A stretch of DNA of 16,963 nt, taken from NCBI GenBank assembly GCA_028281485.1, contig JANQJT010000300.1, positions 1 through 16,963 of the forward strand, given 5' to 3'. Under the pieces are notes generated by a model that was not told where the DNA came from, did not search any database, and was given only the letters and a program-made list of their open reading frames with translations. Origin of the DNA: Phycisphaeraceae bacterium (GTDB taxonomy: Bacteria; Planctomycetota; Phycisphaerae; Phycisphaerales; Zrk34). Position 1 is the stretch's first letter; each line of letters begins with the position of its first letter. This document shows, in pieces, positions 1-6,332 of the stretch. The translations under genes were made by a program, and so were the position numbers.

Positions 1-413
1 CGCCGGGGGTGAGCAGGCCGCGGACGTGGTCGACCAGGGCGCTGGCCGCCGAGGTCATCGGTGACGACGCCTACCTCCAGGGCGAGTACTGCGAGAAGGT
101 CGGCAAGCGTGGCGCCGCGATCATCGCCGCCCGCGGCCTCAGCTCCGCCGCCTCCGCCGCCAGCGCCCTGGTCGACCACGTCCGCGACCTGCTCACCCCC
201 GGCGCGATCCACTCCGTCGCCGTGAAGAGCGAAGGCGCCTACGGCTTCGACCCCGGCGTCTGGGCCGGCCTGCCCGTCAAGACCACCACGCCCGGTTCCT
301 ACGAGGTCATCACCGACATCGACCTGTCCGATGACTTCTCCAAGACCAAGCTCGCCGCGACTAACGACGAGCTTGTCGGCGAACGCGAAACCGTCGCCGA
401 CCTCATGGCCTGA
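1..413 (+). CDS. mdh: Malate dehydrogenase, C-terminal part (cut by left edge)
   Basis: This is the 3' end of an NAD-dependent malate dehydrogenase, which interconverts malate and oxaloacetate in the cytoplasmic TCA cycle. The frame is open to the left edge, so the GTG at position 9 is probably internal. Family features of the cytosolic-type MDH are visible: the run KRGAAIIAARGLSSAASAA in the helix after the active site, the VKSEGAYGFDPGVWAGLPV segment matching the usual SDGSYG...PEGL..SFPV block, and the ending in which helix residues LAATNDELVGERETVADLMA close the fold. About 120 residues of a normal 325-330 are present. The first 12-14 residues in this frame do not resemble the family, but the stretch is too short to tell divergence from a frameshift. 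It is followed 26 bases later by a strong intrinsic terminator, so it ends its transcription unit. Confidence 0.85.
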   Translation, partial: PGVSRPRTWSTRALAAEVIGDDAYLQGEYCEKVGKRGAAIIAARGLSSAASAASALVDHVRDLLTPGAIHSVAVKSEGAYGFDPGVWAGLPVKTTTPGSYEVITDIDLSDDFSKTKLAATNDELVGERETVADLMA

Positions 414-439
414 TCGCGACAGAAACGATAATACCTGCT

Positions 440-466
440 GGGAGCCCGCCACGGGCTCCCTTTTTT
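440..466 (+). terminator. Intrinsic terminator of mdh
   Basis: A perfect 9-bp stem, GGGAGCCCG (440-448) with CGGGCTCCC (452-460), has a CCA loop and is followed directly by six T (461-466). It sits 26 bases after the mdh stop and upstream of the next gene's ribosome binding site, so it separates the two units. Confidence 0.93.
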
Positions 467-522
467 GTTGCGCCTCCGACCCGCCGAGCATTTACGGTGT
501 GCCCCACACAGGAGACCGAGAC

Positions 523-780
523 ATGGCCGATCTGAAACAGCGCATCGAAGACCTGCACGACTCCCTCCGCAACGGCCGCATCATGGACGCCATGCGCGAG
601 TTCTACGCCGATGACGTCGTCATGACCGCGCTGGCCGTGGGCGACGGCGTAACAATCTATGAAAACGTGATGGACTGGATCGACGTCAACGATCAATCGA
701 TCCACGTCGAGCAGGTCGTGGTCGCCAAGTGGCGCGGCGGCAGGATTGTTCACGAGCGATTCTACTACAACATGGGTTGA
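523..780 (+). CDS. Short SnoaL-like / NTF2-fold protein
   Basis: An 85-residue protein resembling the SnoaL-like branch of the NTF2 fold, small alpha+beta barrels that bind hydrophobic ligands or act as isomerases or cyclases. Visible family marks are the N-terminal helix with REFYADDVVM (residues 25-34; the typical motif is a helix then YADDVVM) and the C-terminal strand pair AKWRGGRIVHERFYY (68-82), which matches the W-x-x-G-K-I-V-x-E-R-F-Y-Y end of the family. Usual members are 110-140 residues; here the central helices and a strand appear shortened, so this may be a minimal variant or a half-barrel that dimerises. The ATG at 523 is chosen because AGGAGA lies 8 bases upstream; a longer open frame from 331 has no such support and runs through the mdh terminator. 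The substrate cannot be told. It converges on the BFD-like gene with 20 bases between stops. Confidence 0.72.
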   Translation: MADLKQRIEDLHDSLRNGRIMDAMREFYADDVVMTALAVGDGVTIYENVMDWIDVNDQSIHVEQVVVAKWRGGRIVHERFYYNMG

Positions 781-800
781 GCCCCGGAACTTACGAATCG

Positions 801-1010
801 TTAGGGCGTGACCTCGTCGGTTTCGGTGAACACCGTCTGGCCGGTCTTGAACATCTCCTTGAGATACGGCACGCAAGCCGAGCAGTACATGCCCATCTCC
901 AACTCGCGTTTCAGGCGCTTGATGCTCGTGGTGTGCAGCGCCTGCGCGTGATCGTTGATCTGCGTAAACTTCAAACCGCTACACCTGCATCGGTCGAACT
1001 TTGCCGCCAT
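801..1010 (-). CDS. BFD-like [2Fe-2S]-binding small protein
   Basis: A 69-residue protein with four cysteines in the order C8-x-C10-(32 residues)-C43-x2-C46, the C-x-C-x31/32-C-x2-C spacing of the bacterioferritin-associated ferredoxin (BFD-like) [2Fe-2S] domain. The flanking sequence also fits: CRCSGLKFTQI at the first pair and CSACVPYLKEMFKTGQTVF at the second, close to the CGxCxPYLxxxLxTGQTVF ending of small BFD-like proteins. It would bind one [2Fe-2S] cluster and act in electron transfer or iron handling; the partner is unknown. The ATG at 1010 is preferred over the TTG at 1028 because GGAGGT lies five bases before it. It starts 33 bases downstream of the aroDE stop on the same strand, so it is probably co-transcribed with aroDE, although no functional link to shikimate synthesis is obvious. 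Confidence 0.8.
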   Translation of the reverse strand: MAAKFDRCRCSGLKFTQINDHAQALHTTSIKRLKRELEMGMYCSACVPYLKEMFKTGQTVFTETDEVTP

Positions 1011-1043
1011 CGCTGACCTCCGTCTCAAAGTGACTGACGCATT

Positions 1044-2600
1044 CTAACCGAGTTTTTCCCGCACGACACGCCGATAAGTTGCGATCGGAGCGGACCTGCT
1101 TGTCCACATTTCCAGCTGCGCCGCGCCCTGCCCCACGAACATGTCCAGCCCGCTTACCGTCAGTGCGCCCCGCTCGATCGCGTCCCGCAGCAGACGCGTC
1201 TGGATCGGGTTGTAGATCGTGTCGAACACCACCGTCTGCCCGCCCACCCAGTCCGGCACGGTCGGCAGGGGGGTGTTTTCGACATCCGGGTGCATGCCCA
1301 GCGGCGTGCAGTTAACGATGATGTCGCTCGGCTCCCGCATCAGCGCATCCAGCGGCGCTGCGGTCACGACCGTCTGTGATGACGCGCTCAAAGCGCGTGC
1401 GAGGTTCTCCGCACGTTCGACCGTGCGGTTGTAGATCGTCACCGCCGCCCCGTAGTGTGACAGGCCCGCCGCGATCGCTCGCGACACGCCCCCCGCGCCG
1501 ATCACCGCCGCGCGTCGGCCCGACAACCCCTCACGCGCGATCCCCATCGTCTGGCACAACGCGTCGATCGCCGCGGCGTAGTCCGTGTTCGCCGCGTACA
1601 GCGAGCCGTCGCTTCGCACCACCAGCGTGTTGGCCGCCCCGATCGACCGCGCAAGCGGCTCCACATCGCCGCCCGATTCATCTACGAAGCGGATCAGGTT
1701 TTCCTTGTGCGGCAGCGTCACGCTCGCGCCACTGAATCGCAACGGCTCATAATCCAGCCACGCCCCCATGCTCGCCTTGAAGTGTTCGTATTCCGGCGGG
1801 ATCGGCAGCGGCAGGTACACCCCGTCGAACCCGATCTCATCGAAACCGCAATTGTGCATCAGCGGGCTCATCGAATGCTCGACCGGCCAACCGATCACCC
1901 CGTACACGCGTGTGTCTCTTCCCACCGCGTCCCAACGGAACGACGACTTCAACTTCGACACACCCACCTGCCCCGGCGCGGTGGCCGACTCGTCATCCAG
2001 CCCCGCGAACGTCAGCATCCCCCCGAACTTCCCCGCCAGCACACGCGAAGCCTGGCCGAACGGCCCCATGCACAGCGCGATCGTCGGCTTGTGCTGTTCA
2101 GCCAGCAACTCCATCGCCTGCAGGTTGTCACGCAGCGAACGCGCTGTCCACACGATCTTGATGATGCGACACAGCCCCGTGTTCGCCATGCGTTCCACGC
2201 GCTGATACAGATCACTCGGCCGACCGTTAAAGTCGTGTGACGAGAGGATCAGCCCCGTCGTCTCGGCGTATCGCTCGGCCAGTTCCGCCCAGCGGTTGTC
2301 TTTCTCGAACGCGACCAGTTCCACATCGATGTACGCCGCCTGACTCTCGCAGGCCGCCGCCATCAACGCCAGCCGCAGCTGTTCACCGCGATCGAAGTGG
2401 CCTCCCTCCCACTCCGCTCGACACGTCACGATGCACGGCAGGGGGCAATCGCCCACCAGCGACCCGACCTCGGCCGGGTCATCGGTGAACGTGTCGATCC
2501 GCAATTCGACCAGGTCCGCCCCCCGCTCGGCCGCCATCGCCACCTGAGCCAGTGAGCGGTCCCGGTCTTCAACCATGATGGAAACAGCCAGGTGCGTCAT
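1044..2600 (-). CDS. aroDE: Bifunctional 3-dehydroquinate dehydratase / shikimate dehydrogenase (AroD-AroE fusion)
   Basis: A 518-residue fusion catalysing two consecutive cytoplasmic steps of the shikimate pathway: 3-dehydroquinate to 3-dehydroshikimate, then NADPH-dependent reduction to shikimate. Residues 1-215 are a type I dehydroquinase: VELRID (31-36), TCRAEWEGG (59-67), the catalytic His in SSHDF (H122) and the Schiff-base Lys in IIKIV (K148). Residues 232-518 are AroE: IGWPVEHSMSPLMHN with the shikimate-binding Ser pair (243, 245), SVTLPHK with catalytic K299, AANT (322-325), NTDY with D340, the nucleotide loop GAGGVSRA (368-375), NRT (391-393) that favours NADP, and GLDMFVGQGAAQ. The same domain order occurs in plant DHQ-SDH and chlamydial AroDE. 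The frame stays open to 2780 but that part overlaps tRNA-Tyr; ATG 2600 gives the normal N terminus. A TATACT box ends seven bases before this ATG, so the mRNA may be leaderless. Confidence 0.95.
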   Translation of the reverse strand: MTHLAVSIMVEDRDRSLAQVAMAAERGADLVELRIDTFTDDPAEVGSLVGDCPLPCIVTCRAEWEGGHFDRGEQLRLALMAAACESQAAYIDVELVAFEKDNRWAELAERYAETTGLILSSHDFNGRPSDLYQRVERMANTGLCRIIKIVWTARSLRDNLQAMELLAEQHKPTIALCMGPFGQASRVLAGKFGGMLTFAGLDDESATAPGQVGVSKLKSSFRWDAVGRDTRVYGVIGWPVEHSMSPLMHNCGFDEIGFDGVYLPLPIPPEYEHFKASMGAWLDYEPLRFSGASVTLPHKENLIRFVDESGGDVEPLARSIGAANTLVVRSDGSLYAANTDYAAAIDALCQTMGIAREGLSGRRAAVIGAGGVSRAIAAGLSHYGAAVTIYNRTVERAENLARALSASSQTVVTAAPLDALMREPSDIIVNCTPLGMHPDVENTPLPTVPDWVGGQTVVFDTIYNPIQTRLLRDAIERGALTVSGLDMFVGQGAAQLEMWTSRSAPIATYRRVVREKLG

Positions 2601-2607
2601 GGCGGGC

Positions 2608-2636
2608 AGTATAAGGCCGCCTCCACACCCCCGCAG
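2608..2636 (-). promoter_or_regulatory. Candidate promoter of aroDE (leaderless arrangement)
   Basis: On the minus strand CTGCGG (2636-2631), a 17-base spacer and TATACT (2613-2608) are followed by seven bases and then the ATG of aroDE at 2600. A start site at the usual distance falls on or next to the A of the ATG, which predicts an mRNA with no 5' leader; no Shine-Dalgarno sequence could fit. The -10 box is good and the -35 box poor. Confidence 0.5.
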
Positions 2637-2653
2637 CCCGCCTCGGACCGGGT

Positions 2654-2681
2654 TTGATCGCCGGCGATCCTTCACTACAAT
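2654..2681 (+). promoter_or_regulatory. Promoter of tRNA-Tyr
   Basis: TTGATC (2654-2659), a 16-base spacer and TACAAT (2676-2681) give a sigma-70 type promoter with an expected start near 2688, about nine bases before the mature 5' end of the tRNA. It is back to back with the aroDE promoter. Confidence 0.6.
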
Positions 2682-2696
2682 GCCGGGCTTCCCCCA

Positions 2697-2779
2697 GGGC
2701 GGATACCCAAGTGGCCAAAGGGGGCAGACTGTAAATCTGCTGGCGTACGCCTTCGGAGGTTCGAATCCTCCTCCGCCCA
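2697..2779 (+). tRNA. tRNA-Tyr (anticodon GTA)
   Basis: Acceptor stem GGGCGGA (2697-2703) pairs with TCCGCCC (2772-2778), discriminator A at 2779, CCA not encoded. The anticodon arm is GCAGA (2724-2728) / TCTGC (2736-2740) with loop CTGTAAA, anticodon GTA at 2731-2733. The T arm is GGAGG-TTCGAAT-CCTCC. A long variable arm based on GGCG-TA-CGCC makes this a class II tRNA, as expected for bacterial tRNA-Tyr. No integrase or duplicated 3' end is present, so there is no sign that it served as an integration site. Confidence 0.96.
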
Positions 2780-2788
2780 TTCGATCCT

Positions 2789-2813
2789 GGCCCCGTAAGG
2801 GGCCTTGTCATTT
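2789..2813 (+). terminator. Probable terminator after tRNA-Tyr
   Basis: A 6-bp GC stem GGCCCC (2789-2794) / GGGGCC (2799-2804) with loop GTAA is followed by an interrupted T-rich tract (TTGTCATTT). The tail is weak, but placement ten bases after the tRNA fits a terminator. Confidence 0.55.
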
Positions 2814-3174
2814 CTCAGGATCATCCCCCCTCAAGCCGAACCGAATCGGCCCACCCGATCTGTTTGCGAGCCTTATAGCAATACGAGTGCTCTTCTTGCC
2901 TCGATCCGTGCTCCATGGAAAGGCATCGACGTTTTTACGCTGCCTTGAGCTAGTCGCGCAGGAGACACCGCGCCTCTGCATGAGTCATCATTTTGTTTTG
3001 ATTGATTAAATCTTGCGCAGAATAGCCGTTACAAAAATTTACCCATATTTAGTGATCGCGAATTTTTGTGCCCCTCGGTTAGGATTGAGAAATAAATGTC
3101 TAGGGACCGCATTGCTTTCTGGTGGAGTGTTTTCGTTGAACGTTGACGGCCATGGTGGGGGTCTCGCAGGATCG
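2814..3174. other. AT-rich gene-free leader upstream of the LuxR-type gene, with an inverted repeat
   Basis: No convincing gene is seen here. From about 2990 to 3110 the DNA is clearly more AT-rich than the surrounding coding sequence. It holds a perfect 9-bp inverted repeat, ACAAAAATT (3031-3039) and AATTTTTGT (3061-3069), whose centres lie 30 bp (about three helical turns) apart. This is a candidate operator for the regulator encoded next or for another dimeric protein. No clear -35/-10 pair could be chosen. Confidence 0.4.
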
Positions 3175-3948
3175 ATGCTATATCCGGATGTCGAATCCAT
3201 TGTGCGAATTATCAGCAATATCGCTGGGATGGATGAGACCATGGGGGCGCAGCGTCGGTGTCTGATGAATGCGCTGGCGAAGCTGATCGCGGCCGACGGG
3301 TGGGAATGGCGCGTCGCGGTACGGGCCAACGGCGATCCGCGTCCATCATCGGTCAACCACATGCACGGGGGGCTGAACGATTCGCAGATCGCGGGATTGA
3401 TTGAACAATCCCTCCTGCCGCACGACGACCAGTCGCCCGAGTGCGAAGCGATCTGGCGTGAGGTCCAGAAGGGCGATCACTTCACATTCACACGCCGGCA
3501 GCTTGTCGACGATGACGACTGGTACCCGCACCCCACCGTCAAACGCCTCCGTATCGAACGCGGCCTGGACGACTTCGTCTATTCATGCCAGCCCTGCAAT
3601 TCGATCGCGGTCAGCGCGACGGTTTTCCTGCGTGTCACAGACGCCGAGCCCTTCACCGAACGCGAACGCGAACTCGTCCACCTGGTCATGAGCAACGTCG
3701 ATTGGATGCATCACGCGATTGTGCCCCAGACCCATGACTGTCGCGTATCCGAGATGACGCCGCGCCAACGCGTCGTGCTGGATTTCCTGCTCCAGGGATA
3801 CAGCCGACTCGAGATCGGTGAGGCGTTGAACATCTCACCCCACACCGCCAACGACCACATCAAACGCATCTACAAGCACTTCAAGGTGAACTCACACATC
3901 GGCCTGATCCGCCACTTCAGTTGCGGTGATGCACCCGTGTCGAATTGA
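3175..3948 (+). CDS. LuxR-family transcriptional regulator
   Basis: A 257-residue soluble regulator. The C-terminal GerE/LuxR helix-turn-helix spans residues about 191-248: SEMTPRQRVVLDFLLQGYS starts the domain and NISPHTANDHIKRIYKHF carries the recognition helix. Residues 1-175 form a single sensory-type domain without the aspartate and lysine pattern of a response-regulator receiver, so it is not a typical two-component protein; its ligand is unknown. The ATG at 3175 gives the N terminus MLYPDVESIVRIISNIAG, a normal start for planctomycete LuxR proteins, and has CAGGA a few bases upstream; the spacing is short. Upstream in-frame TTG codons at 3013 and 3136 would add residues with no regulator-like character. 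The coding part is of normal GC while the leader is AT-rich. It converges with the dCMP deaminase gene, 57 bases between stops. Confidence 0.87.
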   Translation: MLYPDVESIVRIISNIAGMDETMGAQRRCLMNALAKLIAADGWEWRVAVRANGDPRPSSVNHMHGGLNDSQIAGLIEQSLLPHDDQSPECEAIWREVQKGDHFTFTRRQLVDDDDWYPHPTVKRLRIERGLDDFVYSCQPCNSIAVSATVFLRVTDAEPFTERERELVHLVMSNVDWMHHAIVPQTHDCRVSEMTPRQRVVLDFLLQGYSRLEIGEALNISPHTANDHIKRIYKHFKVNSHIGLIRHFSCGDAPVSN

Positions 3949-4005
3949 TCATTGAATCGCGAACAACCGCCGGTGTCGTGATGCCAGCGTCTCCGGCCGG
4001 TCTGC

Positions 4006-4461
4006 CTACAGGTGCGCCGTCGGCGGGGCGTGTTCTTCGACCCGCACGCCCAGGCTCTCAGCCATCATTCGACACGCCTCACGCTCCGCGTCGTTGATGC
4101 ACGCCGACTGACGATCCGCATAAACGATGCGCGTGATGCCCACCTGCAGCAGTCGCCGAAAGCACGGCGCACACGGAGGCCCCGTCACGTAAGCCGTCGC
4201 GCCGCGCAGGTCGCAACGCGCAAACGACACCGCGTTGTCCTCCGCGTGGATCAGCCAGTCGTACTTCTCCGGCCGCGTCAGCGGGACGATCTCGTTGGGC
4301 ACACCCGACACCGGTCCGTTGTAACCGGTGCTGATCACGCGCCTGTCGCTGTCGACCAGCACGCAGCCGTGCTTCGTGCTCGGGTCGGGTGAGCGCCGGC
4401 TCACCAGCTCCGCCAGTGCCAGAAAGTAATCGTCCCACGCCGGTCGTTGCTGCTCTGCCAT
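4006..4461 (-). CDS. dCMP/cytidine deaminase family protein (ComEB-like)
   Basis: A 151-residue zinc deaminase of the dCMP deaminase type, which converts dCMP to dUMP, the substrate of thymidylate synthase. Zinc ligands and catalytic Glu are visible: H72-A-E74 in WLIHAEDNA, and C97-A-P-C100 in GPPCAPCFRRLLQVGITRIVY. The N-terminal STKHGCVLVDSDRRVISTGYNG segment matches the substrate loop of the family. Length is normal (about 150). The ATG at 4461 is preceded by AGGATCAGG, an acceptable Shine-Dalgarno. A riboflavin or tRNA deaminase role is less likely because the GYNG and HAE-N-A spacing is that of dCMP deaminases. folA and thyA at the right end of the window act in the same dTMP route but are not in its operon. 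Confidence 0.88.
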   Translation of the reverse strand: MAEQQRPAWDDYFLALAELVSRRSPDPSTKHGCVLVDSDRRVISTGYNGPVSGVPNEIVPLTRPEKYDWLIHAEDNAVSFARCDLRGATAYVTGPPCAPCFRRLLQVGITRIVYADRQSACINDAEREACRMMAESLGVRVEEHAPPTAHL

Positions 4462-4606
4462 CGGCCTGATCCTGTCCTGTGGGTGTATCCATCACGCGGT
4501 CTGCTGTCGTTCCGCACCTATCGTGGTATCTGCGGCACGGGTTTTCGTCAAGCAAAACACGCTTGTGATCCGTGCGACCACGCGATCGCGTCGATTCGGT
4601 GGATTC

Positions 4607-4637
4607 TTGTACGCCCCGTGATCGGGCGAGCGTACAA
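4607..4637. promoter_or_regulatory. Strong hairpin in the ybaK leader region
   Basis: TTGTACGC (4607-4614) pairs perfectly with GCGTACAA (4630-4637), and the inner CCCG (4615-4618) pairs with CGGG (4623-4626), leaving a TGAT loop and a three-base CGA bulge. It overlaps a TACAAT hexamer (4633-4638) that could be a -10 box, though no good -35 box is found at normal distance. There is no T tract, so it is not a terminator. It may be an operator or an mRNA structure. Confidence 0.45.
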
Positions 4638-4699
4638 TGAAACAGGAAGTACATCGGTTCCCGTCGTTTCCGTTCGGCTGCGGCCGAACCGCCGCGGCA

Positions 4700-4718
4700 C
4701 CTCCTTTACCCAGGGAGG
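4700..4718 (+). promoter_or_regulatory. Hairpin that would hide a Shine-Dalgarno sequence
   Basis: CCTCC (4700-4704) is complementary to GGAGG (4714-4718), the core of a strong Shine-Dalgarno (AGGGAGG) that sits five bases ahead of a GTG-started 17-codon frame. The loop is nine bases. In RNA this pairing would block ribosome access to the small frame. Confidence 0.4.
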
Positions 4719-4723
4719 CGACA

Positions 4724-4777
4724 GTGGCGACCACACACACATCTTCGTACCCGCACCGCGCCGATCGGCCCGCGTGA
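4724..4777 (+). CDS. Possible leader peptide upstream of the YbaK-type gene
   Basis: A 17-codon frame (GTG to TGA) encoding VATTHTSSYPHRADRPA. Its support is the Shine-Dalgarno AGGGAGG (4712-4718) at five bases, as strong as any in the window, with no other gene for it to serve. It ends 39 bases before the ATG of the YbaK-type deacylase. It contains Thr, Ser, Pro and Ala codons, but no run long enough to show classic attenuation. It could be a regulatory upstream frame or a chance match. Confidence 0.3.
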   Translation: MATTHTSSYPHRADRPA

Positions 4778-4816
4778 GGTTGTGCGCGCCCGGTGCCCAG
4801 CCAAAGGAGCCGTCTC

Positions 4817-5281
4817 ATGTCTCTGCTAGCCAACCGTGTGTTGGACCTGCTCGATCACGAGGGCGTGCCGTACCAGGTGTTGCACCACGCTACGGACTAC
4901 ACCGCCCAACGGACCGCGGCAGACACCCACACCCCCGGCGCGGCGTTCGCCAAGACCGTCATCGTGCGCATCGACGGCCGACACGCGATGTTTGTCATCC
5001 CCGCCCATCGGCGTGTCGACCTGTCGCGCGCGATCGACATGCTCGGCGAGCACGTCTCATTGGCGTTCGAAGAAGAGTTCGGCGAGCTGTTCCCCGACTG
5101 CGAGCCCGGCGCCGAGCCGCCGTTCGGCAACCTCTACGGGATGGACGTCTCCGTCAGCCCCGAGCTGGCCGAGGACGCGCTGATCACCTTCAACGCCGGC
5201 ACGCACACCGACGCGGTCCGCATGACCTTCGCCGACTTTGAACAGTTGGTCAATCCCCGCTGGGCCGACGTGACGATCTGA
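4817..5281 (+). CDS. YbaK/EbsC-type aminoacyl-tRNA deacylase
   Basis: A 154-residue single-domain protein of the YbaK/ProX family, cytosolic enzymes that hydrolyse mischarged tRNAs (for example Cys-tRNA-Pro or Ala-tRNA-Pro). The conserved Lys is in FAKTVIVR (K46), followed by DGRHAMFVIPAHRRVDL, then the loop PDCEPGAEPPFGNLYGM (93-109), which contains the G-x-x-x-PFG signature, and FNAGTHTDAVRM (125-136), the typical strand near the end. Length fits family members of 150-160 residues. The ATG at 4817 has AAAGGAG at seven bases; a GTG at 4793 is less supported. The tRNA it edits cannot be read from sequence. The 355 bases between this gene and the divergent dCMP deaminase hold hairpins and a possible leader frame. 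It converges with the metallophosphoesterase gene, only nine bases between stops and no visible terminator. Confidence 0.88.
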   Translation: MSLLANRVLDLLDHEGVPYQVLHHATDYTAQRTAADTHTPGAAFAKTVIVRIDGRHAMFVIPAHRRVDLSRAIDMLGEHVSLAFEEEFGELFPDCEPGAEPPFGNLYGMDVSVSPELAEDALITFNAGTHTDAVRMTFADFEQLVNPRWADVTI

Positions 5282-5290
5282 TCTCCGCGA

Positions 5291-6187
5291 CTATTGCTCC
5301 AGCAGCACCGCGGCCAGCGGGTAGATCTGTTCGATCAGTTCCGCCCGCGTGTAACGCTTGGCCAGATCGAACAACACCACCGCTCCGTGCTGGTGATCCG
5401 ACTCCAGCACGAGCATCGTGTCCCCGTACGTCTCGTACCCCATGTCCGCCGCCTGGTGCCCCAGCACGAACTGCTCCACCCCCCACGCCTCCGACAGCTC
5501 GTCCGCCCAGTCCTGCGTCAGGTTCCTGCCCCACACCAGCAGGTGCGCGCTGCCGCCGGGGCCCTTGAGGTCTTCATGCGTGGGCACGCGATCGATCACC
5601 GTCTTGTCGAAGCGTTCACGCCGGCGCGGGTAGGGGATCGAGTGTGCCATGAACACGCCGTTACCACCGCGCACCGCCAACGGCAGCGCCTTGACGTACC
5701 GCGCGATCGACTCGCGCACCGCTTCGGCGTCGTCACCGAACACAAAGTCCAGACCGAGATCGAACGCCTCGGTACAGCTGCCGCTGTGCTTGGCGATGTT
5801 CTCACCCATCACCTGCGACAGCTCGTGGTTGCTCATCAGCTGAATCACCCGCCCGCCGTACCGGCGTGTCAGGTCGGCGACCTCCGCCAGGATGCGGTAG
5901 CTCAGGTCCAGGTGATTGACCAGGCGATCGGAATGGACCATCTCCTGCACGATCAGGTAGTCCACGCCGTTGCCGTCGAGGTTCGCCAGCTTCAGAGTCT
6001 TCTGGAAGTTGATCTGGTGATCGTGCAAGTCGCCGGCGATCAGCACCCGGCCCTCAGCGGGCAGGTCGATCACCGAGCCGGTCCGGCGGGGATCGTCAAG
6101 AATCTGCTGGGCCACGGAATCGAACAGGTCGATCATCGATTCGGCGCTGCGGACATCGATCTGAGACGGGGCGTTTCCAGCGGACAA
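5291..6187 (-). CDS. Calcineurin-like metallophosphoesterase, divergent active site
   Basis: A 298-residue soluble protein of the calcineurin-like phosphoesterase superfamily. Motifs in order: GDLHDH (52-57, motif D-x-H), QEMVHSDR (81-88) where most members have GDxxDRG, SNHE (119-122, usually GNHE), FMAHS (179-183) and VLGHQAAD (241-248, usually GHTH), followed by SDHQHGAVV (263-271). The first, third and fourth motifs could hold a dinuclear metal centre, but the bridging Asp of motif 2 and the second His of the last motif are changed, so substrate and even activity are uncertain. The start is a TTG at 6187, chosen because AGGAGG lies five bases upstream; the first in-frame ATG is at residue 18 and lacks such a site. 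Upstream there is a TAATAT box (6223-6218) without a clear -35. It is transcribed away from the TPR remnant and the ahcY operon. Confidence 0.82.
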   Translation of the reverse strand: MSAGNAPSQIDVRSAESMIDLFDSVAQQILDDPRRTGSVIDLPAEGRVLIAGDLHDHQINFQKTLKLANLDGNGVDYLIVQEMVHSDRLVNHLDLSYRILAEVADLTRRYGGRVIQLMSNHELSQVMGENIAKHSGSCTEAFDLGLDFVFGDDAEAVRESIARYVKALPLAVRGGNGVFMAHSIPYPRRRERFDKTVIDRVPTHEDLKGPGGSAHLLVWGRNLTQDWADELSEAWGVEQFVLGHQAADMGYETYGDTMLVLESDHQHGAVVLFDLAKRYTRAELIEQIYPLAAVLLEQ

Positions 6188-6223
6188 AGGGGCCTCCTGG
6201 CCAATCGGGCCGCTTGAATATTA

Positions 6224-6332
6224 ACGTCAGCGGCAGGATTCCGCTCCTTTGGTGAGATCGAACCTGATCCCTGCAAGTTCGTGCGGTTTACTGACATAGC
6301 CCGTGAGAGAGACGGGAGAGAGTCATTCTAGG
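6224..6332. other. Gene-free stretch upstream of the TPR remnant
   Basis: Part of the 391-base interval between the metallophosphoesterase and the arsR-like gene. It contains a small hairpin GCGG-(caggatt)-CCGC near 6230-6245 and purine-rich GAGAGAGACGGGAGAGAG at 6304-6321. I compared it with the conserved core of the SAH riboswitch, which often precedes ahcY, and did not find it. I see no gene here. Confidence 0.35.

Noticed and set aside
2601..2780. N-terminal extension of aroDE up to 2780
   Set aside because: It would run through the whole tRNA-Tyr gene and gives residues foreign to dehydroquinases.
3013..3174. TTG starts at 3013 or 3136 for the LuxR-type gene
   Set aside because: The added residues are not regulator-like and come from the AT-rich leader. 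TTG 3136 has a GGAG at a suitable distance, so it is not fully excluded.
2697..4000. Genomic island inserted at tRNA-Tyr
   Set aside because: No integrase, no duplicated tRNA end and no mobile genes. Only the leader of the LuxR-type gene is AT-rich.
4492..4833. A 113-codon minus-strand frame between dCMP deaminase and ybaK
   Set aside because: No ribosome site or recognisable domain, and it overlaps the start of the ybaK-type gene on the opposite strand.
5294..6217. A 307-codon plus-strand frame opposite the metallophosphoesterase
   Set aside because: Shadow frame rich in His, Arg, Gln and Val. The minus-strand gene has ordered motifs and an AGGAGG site.
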